Of a stretch of DNA of 64,000 nucleotides, positions 1 to 9,410 are shown in pieces. How positions within the stretch are numbered: the stretch's first letter is position 1; the number at the start of each line of letters is the position of its first letter. Under the pieces are notes generated by a model. It was not told the origin of the DNA, did no database searches, and saw only the letters and a program-made list of their open reading frames with translations. This stretch comes from CBDCBA01 sp965214125 (GTDB lineage Bacteria; Planctomycetota; Phycisphaerae; Tepidisphaerales; Tepidisphaeraceae): assembly GCA_965214125.1 (NCBI GenBank), contig CBDCBA010000024.1, positions 186,001-250,000 of the forward strand, written 5' to 3'. The position numbers and the translations under genes were made by a program.

Positions 1-668
1 CTGATTCGCGGCGAATCGCTGAAGCAGCTCGTGGACGAGCACCGCGAGGCCGGCGCGGCGATCAGCATGGCGACGGCGGTCGTGCCCAATCCCTTCGGCT
101 ACGGCCGGGTGATCCGCGACGACGGCGGCGCGTTCGTGAAGATTGTCGAACAGGCCGACGCCTCGCCCGAGGAGGCGGCCGTGACCGAGGTCTTCCCGAG
201 CATCACGATGGGCACGGTCCGTGGCCTGACCGACGCGCTCGACGGGCTGAGCAACGACAACGCCCAGGGCGAGTACTACTTCACGGACGTCTTCGAGATC
301 ACCCGCAATGCCGGCGGCCGTGTGCTGGCGGTGAGCTGCATCGGCCCGGATGACATTGTGGCGCCCAACAACCGCGCCCAACTCGCCGAGGCCGGCCGCG
401 TGATGCAGGGACGCATCCTCGAGCAGCACATGGCCAACGGCGTCGGCGTGCCGCACCCGGCGACGGTCGTAATCGAGCACGGCGTGACGATCGGGCAGGA
501 CGCGACGATCCTGCCGTTCAGCTACATCGGCAAGGGCGCGGCCATCGGCCCCGGCTGCACGATCGGGCCCTTCGCCTACGTGGCCGACGACGCGGTGATC
601 AGCGAGGGAGAATCGGTCGCCGGCAATCCGGATCGCGCGGCGATGTCGGGGACCTTGGGAGGTCTCGC

Positions 669-672
<4 letters not shown>
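1..672 (+). CDS. glmU: GlmU-type UDP-N-acetylglucosamine pyrophosphorylase, 5'-truncated by window edge
   Basis: Cytoplasmic uridylyltransferase that makes UDP-GlcNAc for peptidoglycan. The reading frame is open from base 1, so the N-terminus lies outside the window. The visible part has the NPFGYGRVIRD and GEYYFTDVFE motifs of the nucleotidyltransferase domain and then hexapeptide repeats (VTIGQD, AAIGPG, CTIGPF) of a left-handed beta-helix. The protein stops after a few coils, well short of the usual 450-residue GlmU, so the acetyltransferase half appears to be missing. I infer a uridylyltransferase-only enzyme. The TGA stop overlaps the GTG start of prs (GTGA), which indicates translational coupling. 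Confidence 0.85.
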
Positions 673-1655
<983 letters not shown>

Positions 1656-1664
1656 CCGCTCGGG

Positions 1665-1703
1665 CCTTTCAACTTTCAACTCGTCACTTTCAACTTGTAA
1701 CCC
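1665..1703. repeat. Pyrimidine-rich TTTCAACTT repeat directly before rplY
   Basis: The 48-base gap between prs and rplY consists largely of near-copies of CTTTCAACT on the plus strand and runs straight into the rplY ATG. It resembles one arm of the intergenic palindromes found elsewhere in this window. No Shine-Dalgarno site is visible, so rplY initiates behind a pyrimidine-rich leader. Confidence 0.5.
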
Positions 1704-2381
1704 ATGAGCACCCAGACCTTCACCCTCGACGCCGCCTCCCGCCAGAACAAGGGCACCCGCGACAGCCGCCGCCTTCGTCGCGATGGCCACGTGCCGGCCG
1801 TCATCTACGGCCACGGCGAGCAGAACGCCAACGTCGCCCTGCCGCAGAAGGCCACCGTCGAGGCGCTGCGCCGCGGCGCCCACGTCATCGAGCTCAAGCT
1901 CGACGGCGGCGCCACCGAGCAGGTGCTGGTCAAGGACGTGCAGTACAACCACCTCGGCGACACAATCCTGCACCTGGACCTCTTCCGCGTGAACCTCGAC
2001 GAAGAGGTCCACAGCGACGTCCGCCTCCACCTCATCGGCGAGGCCAAGGGCGCACTCGAAGGCGGCATCCTCACGCAGATGCGCGACACGCTCGAGGTCA
2101 TCTGCAAGGTGCGTGACATTCCCGACGAGATCCGCATCGACGTCAGCGGCCTGGGCGTGGGCGACGCGGTCCACGTGAGCGAGATCGAGCTCCCCGCCGG
2201 CAGCAAGCTGCCGCCGCACGACGCCGACTTCACCATCGCGATGGTCGCCGCCAAGAAGATCCGCGCCGAGGACGAGGAGGTCGCCCCCGAGGACGGCGCC
2301 GAGCCCGAGGTCATCGGCGACAAGCAGACCGCCGTCCAACCCGGCGAAAACGCCGAGGAAATCGCGGATCAGAATGCGTGA
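1704..2381 (+). CDS. rplY: Ribosomal protein bL25, CTC-type
   Basis: 5S rRNA-binding protein of the large subunit. The N-terminal part (about residues 1-90) is the L25 domain, with the typical RQNKGTRDSRRLRRDGHVPA start and VLVKDVQYNHLGDTILHLD. It is followed by the second beta-domain of the CTC/TL5 form (residues ~95-185, including VCKVRDIPDEIRIDVSGL-like sequence) and an acidic tail. The length of 225 residues matches the CTC form rather than the short E. coli form. The gene stands between prs and pth, its usual place. There is no visible Shine-Dalgarno site. Confidence 0.93.
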   Translation: MSTQTFTLDAASRQNKGTRDSRRLRRDGHVPAVIYGHGEQNANVALPQKATVEALRRGAHVIELKLDGGATEQVLVKDVQYNHLGDTILHLDLFRVNLDEEVHSDVRLHLIGEAKGALEGGILTQMRDTLEVICKVRDIPDEIRIDVSGLGVGDAVHVSEIELPAGSKLPPHDADFTIAMVAAKKIRAEDEEVAPEDGAEPEVIGDKQTAVQPGENAEEIADQNA

Positions 2382-2396
2382 CTGTGCAGAAGAAGC

Positions 2397-2467
2397 CAGG
2401 AGCTAGGAGTCAGGAGCTAGTCAGATCCAGACTCGGCTCCGGCCTCCGGCTTCTGACTAGCTCCTAG
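2397..2467. repeat. Left part of an intergenic palindrome (GGAGCTAGGAGTCAGG family), split by the IS
   Basis: The stretch after rplY reads AGGAGCTAGGAGTCAGGAG, a spacer, then CTGACTAGCTCCTAG. The matching pieces CTAGCTCCTGACTCCTAG and CTCC lie on the far side of the insertion sequence at 3323-3344. Removing the IS restores an almost complete inverted repeat between rplY and pth. The insertion hit a CTAG in the right arm. Confidence 0.7.
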
Positions 2468-3322
2468 GGAGCGCGGACATTCAGGCGTAGCGCGATTTGG
2501 GCCGTGGCGGCAGCATGACGAGATGAGACGACGCCACGAGCTGACCGACGCACAGTGGGCGCGGATCGAGCACCTGCTGCCGGGCAAGGCCACCGACCCC
2601 GGCCGCACCGCGGCCGACAACCGCACCTTCGTCGATGCCTGCCTCTGGGTGCTCAAGACCGGTGCCGCCTGGGCCGACCTGCCGCCGCGGTTGGGCAAGC
2701 CCAACACGGTCTGGAAGCGGTACGACCGCTGGGCCGCTTCGGGCGTGTGGGAGCGGGTCGGACAGGCGTTGGGACAGGACTTGGCCGGCGGGGCAGCCGA
2801 AGAGCTCCAGATCGACAGCACGAGCATCAAGGCCCACCCGACCGCCTCGACCGGCCGGCGGCTCGCCGACGAAAAAAAGACGCCGCCGACCGGCGACGGT
2901 GCCTGGGGCGCAGCCGCGGCGGGCTCAGCAGCAAGCTCCACGCCGCCACCGACGGCCGGGGCCGCCCGCGGCGACTGATCCTCACGCCCGGCAACGACGG
3001 CGACTGCCCGATGCTCCCGGCGTTGATCGACGGCCTGCGGCCACGCCACGTCGTCGCCGACGCCGCCTACGACAGCCTCGAGAACCACGGGTTGATCGAG
3101 CAGGCCGGCGGCCGGGGCTGCATCAAGCCTCACCGCGGCCGCAACACCGGCCGGACCCACGACCCGGTGCGGTACAGGCGGCGGAACATGATCGAGCGGT
3201 TCTTCGGCCGCATCAAGGCCTGCCGACGCGTCGCCACGCGGTACGAGAAGAAAGCGGCCAACTACCTCGCCTTCGTCTGGCTCGCCGCGGGCATCACCAC
3301 CTGACCTGAATGTCCGCGCTCC
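2468..3322 (+). mobile_element. Insertion sequence, IS5 family (IS427-like), 855 bp
   Basis: Perfect 18-bp terminal inverted repeats, GGAGCGCGGACATTCAGG at 2468-2485 and its complement at 3305-3322, enclose one transposase gene. CTAG flanks both ends (2464-2467 and 3323-3326), consistent with the short CTAG/TA target duplication of the IS427 group. The element looks intact and separates rplY from pth, which may weaken transcription of the downstream translation and replication genes. Confidence 0.9.
2523..3304 (+). CDS. IS5/IS427-type transposase, made by -1 programmed frameshift
   Basis: DDE transposase split over two frames. ORF A starts at 2523 (MRRRHELTDAQWARIEHLLP, the typical N-terminal helix-turn-helix) and carries the first Asp in QIDSTSIKAH. 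ORF B supplies the second Asp in VVADAAYDS and the Glu in MIERFFGRIKACRRVATRYE. At 2872-2879 the frames meet on a run of seven A then G, read as GAA AAA AAG. This contains the classic A_AAA_AAG slippery heptamer, and a -1 shift joins the frames exactly. This layout is normal for IS427 elements, so I read it as programmed frameshifting and not decay. Confidence 0.88.
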
Positions 3323-3352
3323 CTAGCTCCTGACTCCTAGCTCCCTCCCCCC

Positions 3353-3946
3353 ATGCGCCTCCTCGCCGGCCTAGGCAATCCCGGACGCGAGTACGTCGGT
3401 TCCCGGCACAATGTTGGGTTCGAGGTGATTGACACGCTGGCCGACAAGTTGGCGTGGGCGCCGCGCGGGGACTTCGACCGGCTGGCGCGCAGCCGGTTCG
3501 AGGCGTTGTGCTTCGAGGGAACGCTCGACACGTCGGCCGGGAGCGAGAAGGTGCTGCTGATGAAGCCGCTGACCTTCATGAACCTCAGCGGTCGCAGCGT
3601 GCAGCAGGCGGCGAAGTTCTACAAGATCGAGCCGGCCGACGTGCTGGCCATCGTCGACGAGCTCGCCCTCCCCGCCGGCAAGCTCCGCCTGCGCGCCAAC
3701 GGCAGCCACGGCGGGCACAACGGCCTGCGCGATGTCCAACGGGCCCTCGGCACCAGCGAGTACGCCCGCCTGCGCATCGGCGTCGACAGCCCGCCGCCCC
3801 CTGTCGCCGGCAAGGATTACGTGCTGGGCAAGTTCGACGATGCCCAGCGCGCCGACATCGACGCCGCCCTCCCCAAAGCTGCCGCCTGCTGCGTCACCTG
3901 GATCGAACACGGCGCGGACCGGGCGATGAACTTGTTCAACGAGTAG
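3353..3946 (+). CDS. pth: Peptidyl-tRNA hydrolase
   Basis: Releases peptides from prematurely dropped peptidyl-tRNAs. The 197-residue length is normal. Visible residues: GLGNPG (the Asn of the active site), SRHNVGFEVID with the catalytic His at about residue 20, KPLTFMNLSG, and GSHGGHNGLRDV with the substrate-binding Asn. It lies between rplY and rpsF, the usual neighbours. The ATG follows the pyrimidine-rich right arm of the split palindrome directly, so no Shine-Dalgarno site precedes it. The resident IS now lies between it and rplY. Confidence 0.95.
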   Translation: MRLLAGLGNPGREYVGSRHNVGFEVIDTLADKLAWAPRGDFDRLARSRFEALCFEGTLDTSAGSEKVLLMKPLTFMNLSGRSVQQAAKFYKIEPADVLAIVDELALPAGKLRLRANGSHGGHNGLRDVQRALGTSEYARLRIGVDSPPPPVAGKDYVLGKFDDAQRADIDAALPKAAACCVTWIEHGADRAMNLFNE

Positions 3947-4060
3947 TGGGAGGTGAGAGCGGGACCGTGGCCAGAAGCTCGAAACCCGCTCTGTCATCAG
4001 TTTGGCGTTCAAACTCTGCCCACGTCCCACCTCCCCCGCTCCCACCTCCTCATCCCCGCC
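3947..4060. repeat. Intergenic palindrome, GTGGGAGGTG / CCCACCTCC family, copy 1
   Basis: Between pth and rpsF. The left arm (GTGGGAGGTGAGAGCGGG) pairs imperfectly with the right arm (CCCACGTCCCACCTCCCCC, then GCTCCCACCTCC). The right arm, including the CAAACTCTGCCCACGTCCC stretch, is nearly identical to 61575-61622, so this is a dispersed family. Confidence 0.75.
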
Positions 4061-4148
4061 TAGACTGCCGACCCCACTTCCTTTCTCACGCTTCGCCGAG
4101 CTCGGCTCGGCAGCGGCCCAACGCCCGCTTCCACGGAGCAAACGACCC

Positions 4149-4625
4149 ATGGCTGACAACGACACCCGCAACTACGAAGGCCTGTTCCTCTTCGGCACCG
4201 CCAGCACCAGCAACGTCGACGAGGCCAGCGGCATCGTCCGCGGCTTCATCGAGAAGCACGGCGGCACCGTTCATGTCCTGAAGAAGTGGGACGACCGCAA
4301 GCTCGCCTACGAGGTCGACAAGCAGACCCGCGGGCTCTACCTGCTGAGCTTCTTTGAAATCGATCCCGGCAACGTCGGGGCGATCGAGCGCGAGGTGAAC
4401 CTGAACGACACCGTGCTGCGCTGCCTGATCACCGATGCCAGCCACCTGTCGGCCGCCGAGGTCGAGAACATGGAGCCGCAGAAGCCCGAGCCCAAGGGCG
4501 AGGTCGACGAGGAAGGCCGCCCCATCCGCCGCCCGGCCGCCGCGCCCGAGGGTGATGATGACTCCGATGACGAGGACGTCGCCAGCGAAGCGGAGATTCC
4601 CGGCGGCGGTGCCGATCAGGCTTGA
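4149..4625 (+). CDS. rpsF: Ribosomal protein bS6
   Basis: Small-subunit protein that binds the central domain of 16S rRNA with bS18. I chose the ATG at 4149, preceded by GGAG at 4135-4138, because the family N-terminus (NYEGLFLFG) starts just after it; the frame is open further upstream but without homology. Residues ~8-100 form the S6 domain (DDRKLAYEVDKQTRGLYLLSF). The last ~55 residues are a low-complexity acidic tail (GDDDSDDEDVASEAE). Order rpsF-ssb-rplI matches the conserved bacterial cluster, although rpsR is absent here. Confidence 0.93.
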   Translation: MADNDTRNYEGLFLFGTASTSNVDEASGIVRGFIEKHGGTVHVLKKWDDRKLAYEVDKQTRGLYLLSFFEIDPGNVGAIEREVNLNDTVLRCLITDASHLSAAEVENMEPQKPEPKGEVDEEGRPIRRPAAAPEGDDDSDDEDVASEAEIPGGGADQA

Positions 4626-4668
4626 GCCCGCTTGCACCTCCCCACACTTCACCCTAACCTGAATCGCG

Positions 4669-5238
4669 ATGGCGAGCTTCAACAAAGTGATGCTGATGGG
4701 GAACCTCACGCGGGACCCGCAGATGAAGTACCTGCCCTCGCAGACGGCCGTCTGCGAGATCGGGCTGGCGTGCAACCGCAAGTACCGCACCGGCGACGGG
4801 CAGGACCGCGAGGACGTGCTCTTCGTCGACTGCACCGCCTTTGGCCGGACCGCCGAGGTCATCAACCAGTACTGCCAGAAGGGCAAGCCGATCTTCATCG
4901 AGGGGCGGCTCAAGCTCGACACCTGGGAAGACAAGCAGGGCGGCGGCAAGCGGAGCAAGCACACGATCGTCATTGAGAACTTCCAGTTCATCGGCGGCCG
5001 CGACGACTCCGGCGGCGGTGGGGGCGGCGGCGACGACGACGGCAACTCCCGCGGAGGCTACGGCAACCGCAGCCGTGGCGGCGGTGAGCGACAGTCGGGA
5101 GGGGGTGGTGGTGGTGGCGGCTCCTACGCCAACCGCTCCCGCAACGCCCCGCCGGCCGACGATCAGGACCAAAAACAACCCGCCGATGCCCCGTTCGACA
5201 ACGAGGAACATTTCGGCGAGGACGACATTCCGTTTTAG
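4669..5238 (+). CDS. ssb: Single-stranded DNA-binding protein
   Basis: Binds single-stranded DNA during replication and repair. Residues 1-~110 form the OB fold (SFNKVMLMGNLTRDPQ, VCEIGLACNRKYR, DVLFVDCTAFGRTAEV, FIEGRLKLDTWEDKQ). The linker is very Gly/Arg-rich (residues ~115-165) and the acidic tail ends DDIPF, the conserved tip that recruits partner proteins. It sits between rpsF and rplI as in many bacteria. The 189-residue length is normal. Confidence 0.96.
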   Translation: MASFNKVMLMGNLTRDPQMKYLPSQTAVCEIGLACNRKYRTGDGQDREDVLFVDCTAFGRTAEVINQYCQKGKPIFIEGRLKLDTWEDKQGGGKRSKHTIVIENFQFIGGRDDSGGGGGGGDDDGNSRGGYGNRSRGGGERQSGGGGGGGGSYANRSRNAPPADDQDQKQPADAPFDNEEHFGEDDIPF

Positions 5239-5240
5239 CA

Positions 5241-5340
5241 GAAAGGATGAAGGCAGAAGGATGAAGGATGAACCCGAGCCAGAACGCTCGGCCTCTGACT
5301 CTCCCTCCGGTTCATCCTTCATCCTTCCGCCTTCATCCTT
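5241..5340. repeat. Intergenic palindrome, AAGGATGAAGG family
   Basis: Between ssb and rplI. The left arm carries AAGGATGAAGGCAGAAGG and then ATGAAGGATGAACC; the right arm reads GGTTCATCCTTCATCCTTCC and then GCCTTCATCC. The arms enclose a GC-rich loop of about 40 bases. The same purine-strand text recurs as a half element at 53360-53388. Confidence 0.8.
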
Positions 5341-5413
5341 TCCCACCCTGGCCTAACCGGCGTCCTTCCCGCGCCGGGACACGAGCCTTTCCAGGACTCC
5401 TGACCCCCCACCC

Positions 5414-6034
5414 ATGAGCCGACTCTCCCGCAAGAAGAAGAAGGTTGCCGACCGCAGCGTCAAGCTGCTGTTGAACGAAACGATCCGCCACCTCGGCAAA
5501 GTCGGCGACGTCGTCAACGTCAAGGCCGGCTACGCCCGCAACTACCTTGTCCCGCACGGCTTGGCGATCGCGCCGACGCCGACGAATCTCGAGCGCATCG
5601 AGGGCAAGCGCAAGGAGTACGAGCGCTTGGAATCCGAGCGGCGCGAGAAGCAGCAGGCGTTGCTTCAGAAGCTCGAGGGGTACGAGTTGAGCTTGGTCCG
5701 CCGGGCGAACGAGCGCGGCCACCTGTACGGCAGCGTCGGCGCCAGCGACATCGCCCACGGCTTGAGCGAGGCCGGCATGGCCGAGCACGAGGGCGTGGAG
5801 ATCACGGCCGACGAGATCAACCTGCACGGCAAGATCGACAGCGTCGACACGTTCACGGCCGACGTGCGATTTGCGGACGATTTGATCCAGGAGATCACCG
5901 TGATCGTGACCGCCGACGCCGAGAGCCAGGAGGCGATCGAGGAGTACGCCCGCGAGGCGAAGGAGCGTGAGGAGGCCCTCGCCGCCCAGGAGGAGGCCGA
6001 ACGTCAAGCCGAGGCCGCCGCGCCACGGGCGTGA
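5414..6034 (+). CDS. rplI: Ribosomal protein bL9
   Basis: Binds 23S rRNA and extends from the large subunit. The family signature is clear (LLLNETIRHLGKVGDVVNV, then KAGYARNYLVPHGLAI), followed by a long helix and the C-terminal domain (NERGHLYGSVGASDIAHGL). At 206 residues it is longer than E. coli L9 (149): there is a basic N-terminal extension (SRLSRKKKKVADR) and a Glu/Ala-rich C-terminal tail. It is upstream of the dnaB region, as usual. Confidence 0.94.
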   Translation: MSRLSRKKKKVADRSVKLLLNETIRHLGKVGDVVNVKAGYARNYLVPHGLAIAPTPTNLERIEGKRKEYERLESERREKQQALLQKLEGYELSLVRRANERGHLYGSVGASDIAHGLSEAGMAEHEGVEITADEINLHGKIDSVDTFTADVRFADDLIQEITVIVTADAESQEAIEEYAREAKEREEALAAQEEAERQAEAAAPRA

Positions 6035-6139
6035 GTCAGGAGCATGTCCACCGTTGAGGAAAGGCGTCTGGCAATTGCTGACGTTTCGCGGTAGGATTGG
6101 GATGGCTAACCGTTCAACCCGTCCGTTCGGAGAAGATAC

Positions 6140-6922
6140 ATGCGCTACAGCACGTCCTGGTCCTGCCTTGGCTTCGGCCTTGTTATCGCCGCCGCCGCCC
6201 CGCTATACGCCGCCCCCATCGCGGCGAGTGATGACGCGAACAACGCTGTCTACGACGACGGGTGGGATCTCTCGGACGATGGTGGCGTGGAGTTCGACTC
6301 CTGGGTCGAGTTGAACGGCGGGGGCGGGCGGTTCCTCGAGACGGGAGGTCGCCAAGTCACCGGCACCCGATCGTTTGGAATCTTCTCCGGCAGCAGTCGC
6401 TACGACATCGCACGTCCACTTGAGCGGGCGGCGGTCGACGGGACCTACACCGTGTTCGCCCGCTTCGATGTGAACAACAACGCCGGCGAAAGCGGCTTCT
6501 CCCTCAAGACGGCAGCCGGCAGTGCTTTCAACGATTCGAATGCCATCCTGCGGTTTGGCCTGATCGGCAACAGCCTGAACGATACGATCGTCGTCAACGG
6601 CGGCACCGAGACGCTTGACGTGTCGGGGGCAGACAACAGCGTGACGGGCGACACGATCCGGTTCGACCTTACCTTTGACACGGCGGCGGGAACCTACTCG
6701 CTCACCGGCCAAAACTTTGACGACGGTGTGACTAACACCGTGAGCGGCAGCCTCGTCGGCAGTGGCCCGGTCTCCTTCCTCGGCTTTGGCAACGCAAACA
6801 CCGGCGGCGGGCAGAATCTGATTTTTGATGGACTGGCCATGTCGGCAACTGCCGTCCCCGAGCCCCTTTCGGCCGGCGCCGCGGGCCTGCTCGGCCTGAT
6901 CGCCCTGCGGCGGCGACGCTGA
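6140..6922 (+). CDS. Secreted protein with PEP-CTERM sorting tail, function unknown
   Basis: The 260-residue product begins with a signal peptide (residues 1-25, ending PLYAA). It ends with VPEP, a hydrophobic segment (GAAGLLGLIAL) and a basic RRRR end, which is the PEP-CTERM signal processed by exosortase. The body is Gly/Thr/Asp-rich and predicted to be beta-structured. A good Shine-Dalgarno site (GGAGAAG) precedes the ATG. I infer an exported surface or matrix protein. It is an unrelated insertion between rplI and dnaB. A strong hairpin at 6949-6973 ends it. Confidence 0.85.
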   Translation: MRYSTSWSCLGFGLVIAAAAPLYAAPIAASDDANNAVYDDGWDLSDDGGVEFDSWVELNGGGGRFLETGGRQVTGTRSFGIFSGSSRYDIARPLERAAVDGTYTVFARFDVNNNAGESGFSLKTAAGSAFNDSNAILRFGLIGNSLNDTIVVNGGTETLDVSGADNSVTGDTIRFDLTFDTAAGTYSLTGQNFDDGVTNTVSGSLVGSGPVSFLGFGNANTGGGQNLIFDGLAMSATAVPEPLSAGAAGLLGLIALRRRR

Positions 6923-6948
6923 ATCGTCCGCATCGTGAACAACCTGGC

Positions 6949-6973
6949 GGCCCGGCGGAACTTCCGCCGGGCC
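6949..6973 (+). terminator. Strong hairpin after the PEP-CTERM gene
   Basis: GGCCCGGCGGAA and its exact complement, separated by one base (effective loop AACTT). No long T-run follows, so it may act as an intrinsic terminator or as an RNA-stability hairpin. Confidence 0.55.
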
Positions 6974-7078
6974 GTTGGCGTCCGTGGGGTAGCCTCCACG
7001 ATTCCGCCCGACCGGCCCTTGCCCGCGTTGACCGGGTTCGGTTAATGTTCGCATCGCCGCTTCGCAGATATACCTCAC

Positions 7079-8500
7079 ATGATCCGCTCCGCCACTGACG
7101 CCTCCAAATCCGCCCGCTCCTCCAACGGCCGCGCGAATGGGCGGGCGTTTGACGCCGAGGGGCCGTCCGCTGACCCCCTCGCCGGCCGGCTGCCGCCCCA
7201 CGCGATCGAGGCCGAGGCCTGCCTGCTGGCGAGCATGACGCTCGACAAGGACGCGATCGGCGAGATCGTCCAGAAGATCGACCGCGCCAGCTTCTACCTC
7301 GCCGACCACCAGATCATCTTCGACGCCCTCGTCGAGCTCTGGAACCAGAACAAGCCGATCGACGCCGTCCTCCTGCGCGACGAGCTCTCGAAGCGGCAAC
7401 TGCTCGACGAGATCGGCGGCACTTCGGCGATCGCCGAAATCCTCGGCAGCGTACCGTCGGCCGCGCACGCGCTGCACTACGCGCAGGTTGTTCGGGACAA
7501 GGCGATGCTGCGCTCGCTTATCGACGCGAGCAACAAGACCCTCCAAGACGCCTACAGCCCGCACGAGACGGTCGAGCAGGTCGTCGACCGGGCGGAGAAG
7601 CGCATCTTCGACCTCGCGCAGCAAAAGGTCACGGGCGAGATTGCGAGCCTCGGCAGCGTGGCGGAATCCGTCTACGAGATGATCGAGGACAAGAACCGGG
7701 CCGGGGTGATGACCGACTTCATCGACCTCGACGACATGCTGCACGGGTTGCAGGCGGGCGAGATGATCATCGTCGCCGCCCGGCCGAGCATGGGCAAGAC
7801 GGCGTTGGCGATGAACCTCGTCGAGAACGTGGCGGCCAAGAAGATCCCCGTGGGCGTCTTCAGCCTCGAGATGAGCAAGCAGCAACTCGCCCAGCGCATG
7901 ATGTGCAGCCGGGCAAACATCGACTCGCAACGCGTGCGCAAAGGCATGCTGCGCAACGAGGAATATCAAAAGCTCGCGATGATGGTCCACGAGCTGAGCA
8001 AGTTCCCGATCTGGGTCGATGACACGCCCGGCCTGACGATCATGGACCTGCGCGCCAAGGCCCGGCGGCTGGCGCTGCAGCGTGGCATCGGCATGATCAT
8101 GATCGACTACATGCAGCTCATGGATGGCACGGCCGGCGTGGAGAGTCGGCAGCAGCAGATCACCGAGATCAGCCGCGGCATCAAGGGCATCGCCCGTGAA
8201 CTGAACATCCCGGTCATCTGCCTGAGCCAGCTCAACCGTCAAAGCGAGGGCCGCGACGGCCACCGGCCGCGGATGAGCGACCTCCGCGAATCGGGCTCCA
8301 TCGAGCAGGACGCCGATGTGGTCATGCTGCTGCACCGCGAGGACTACTACAAGCAGACCGAGCCGGACTTCGTGCCCGACAACATCGCCGAGGTCATCAT
8401 CGCCAAGCAACGCAACGGGCCGACCGGCACGGTGAAGCTGACGTTCGACAACAAGACGACAACCTTCCGCAACTTGGCGAGCCAAATCGACGCGCTGTAA
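7079..8500 (+). CDS. dnaB: Replicative DNA helicase DnaB
   Basis: Hexameric 5'-3' helicase of the replication fork. At 473 residues it is near the normal length. The N-terminal primase-interacting domain covers ~40-150 (PPHAIEAEACLLASM at its start). The RecA-like domain has Walker A ARPSMGKTALAM at ~236-247, GVFSLEMSKQQLAQR, Walker B IGMIMIDYMQLM at ~336-347, and SDLRESGSIEQDADVVMLLH. It completes the rpsF-ssb-rplI-dnaB order. No intein is present. Confidence 0.97.
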   Translation: MIRSATDASKSARSSNGRANGRAFDAEGPSADPLAGRLPPHAIEAEACLLASMTLDKDAIGEIVQKIDRASFYLADHQIIFDALVELWNQNKPIDAVLLRDELSKRQLLDEIGGTSAIAEILGSVPSAAHALHYAQVVRDKAMLRSLIDASNKTLQDAYSPHETVEQVVDRAEKRIFDLAQQKVTGEIASLGSVAESVYEMIEDKNRAGVMTDFIDLDDMLHGLQAGEMIIVAARPSMGKTALAMNLVENVAAKKIPVGVFSLEMSKQQLAQRMMCSRANIDSQRVRKGMLRNEEYQKLAMMVHELSKFPIWVDDTPGLTIMDLRAKARRLALQRGIGMIMIDYMQLMDGTAGVESRQQQITEISRGIKGIARELNIPVICLSQLNRQSEGRDGHRPRMSDLRESGSIEQDADVVMLLHREDYYKQTEPDFVPDNIAEVIIAKQRNGPTGTVKLTFDNKTTTFRNLASQIDAL

Positions 8501-8536
8501 AGCAGCGTCGAGGCGACCTGCTCGAACGGGCTCCAC

Positions 8537-8608
8537 TTTTAGCCGCCTGCGGGAGCGGGCGCTTCTGAACGGCCGACCCGCAGCGCCCGCTGCCGCAGGC
8601 GGCTAAAA
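8537..8608. repeat. Intergenic palindrome, TTAGCCGCC family, copy 1
   Basis: Two 26-base arms (8537-8562 and 8583-8608) that match with one mismatch around a 20-base loop. Each arm starts TTTTAGCCGCCTGC and ends GGGCGC. The copy at 57073-57139 has the same arm length, TTAGCCGCC outer part and GGGCGC inner end. This copy sits just after dnaB and could end its transcript. Confidence 0.85.
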
Positions 8609-8656
8609 CCGGAGCGAGCTTGGCGCGATTAGACGTGCGGAAAGCTGTTACAGGTG

Positions 8657-8879
8657 CCCCGCTCCCCAAAGCGGGGGTGGTTCAGCGCGCAAAGAAGCCG
8701 GCACCCGAGAGGAGGAGGCGGGTGCCGGCTGCGGAGGAGGAATCGTGGCGAACGGTCGTGTCTCGCCGGTGGTTTAAAAACGGGCGGCCCCGAGGAGGAG
8801 GAAGGGCCGCCCGTGCGGAGGAGGATCGAAACCCTGACGCCGGCGAGGAGGAGGAACCGGCGCCAGTTTTCTGAGGAGG
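8657..8879 (+). ncRNA. Candidate structured RNA: regular hairpins with AGGAGGAGG loops
   Basis: Three hairpins share one geometry: a 10-bp stem and a 13-base loop. They are 8697-8706/8720-8729 with loop GAGAGGAGGAGGC, 8781-8790/8804-8813 with loop CGAGGAGGAGGAA, and 8834-8843/8857-8866 with the same loop and one A-C mismatch in the stem. The stems differ in sequence while the loops are conserved, which is the mark of selection on RNA structure. Single-stranded GGAGGAGG follows hairpin 1 (8733-8740) and hairpin 2 (8817-8824), and GAGGAGG follows hairpin 3 (8873-8879). A plain GC hairpin (8657-8676) precedes them. Repeated GGA in loops resembles CsrB/RsmZ RNAs, which titrate CsrA, but the loops would also mimic Shine-Dalgarno sites. 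No ORF fits and no clear promoter is visible. Confidence 0.6.
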
Positions 8880-8880
8880 C

Positions 8881-9410
8881 TTGGTATCAATCGATTCTGA
8901 CGATCATCCTGTGTGCATTTGTGTGCTGCGTAATCTCCACTCGGGAGATTGTTGAGAAAACAGCGTGCCAACGGGGGAGATCTGTCCTGAAATTTTCGCT
9001 CCCTCTACCTGAACAGCTTACAGTCAATGGTTTACGTACGCGATGGTTCACGATGCAGTCTCGACGCATTGGCACCGGCAACCATACCCGGTGCGGGCAT
9101 GCCTGAAAAGCGTGCATTCGGCTGCTGGCTTCGCTTGCTCGACGCGCAAGCCGGGGAGCTTGCAGGCTCGTAACTACGCGCTCATGCCTGCACAACGGGC
9201 AGGCTAGACCAGTCTGGGGCCGACAGGAATGCAATTCCTACCTTCCTCGCGTCGGCGGGTGGCATCCGAGCTGCATCGAGAACCCGCGTAGGGGCGACGA
9301 GAACGACGCTGCGTCACCCCGCTCGACCAGTCATCGCCGAACGTGCGGTGACTTAGCCGGCACCCGCGCAATACCCTAACACTTTCCCTTCGGAAGTCAA
9401 GGGAGATGCG
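8881..9410. other. Non-coding stretch, no gene recognised
   Basis: About 530 bases of mixed composition with lower GC than the surroundings and no credible reading frame. It contains a small hairpin, AATCTCC-ACTCG-GGAGATT, at 8932-8950, which might be the 3' end of the upstream hairpin RNA. The rest may be debris from the IS1595-type insertion that follows. Confidence 0.4.

Noticed and set aside
2872..2879. Frameshift as decay of the IS427 transposase
   Set aside because: The shift is at a classic A_AAA_AAG slippery site and both parts are intact, so programmed frameshifting explains it better.
6203..8536. A 777-codon minus-strand open frame over the PEP-CTERM gene and dnaB
   Set aside because: Antisense to dnaB with no recognisable domain and no ribosome site; a GC-driven shadow.
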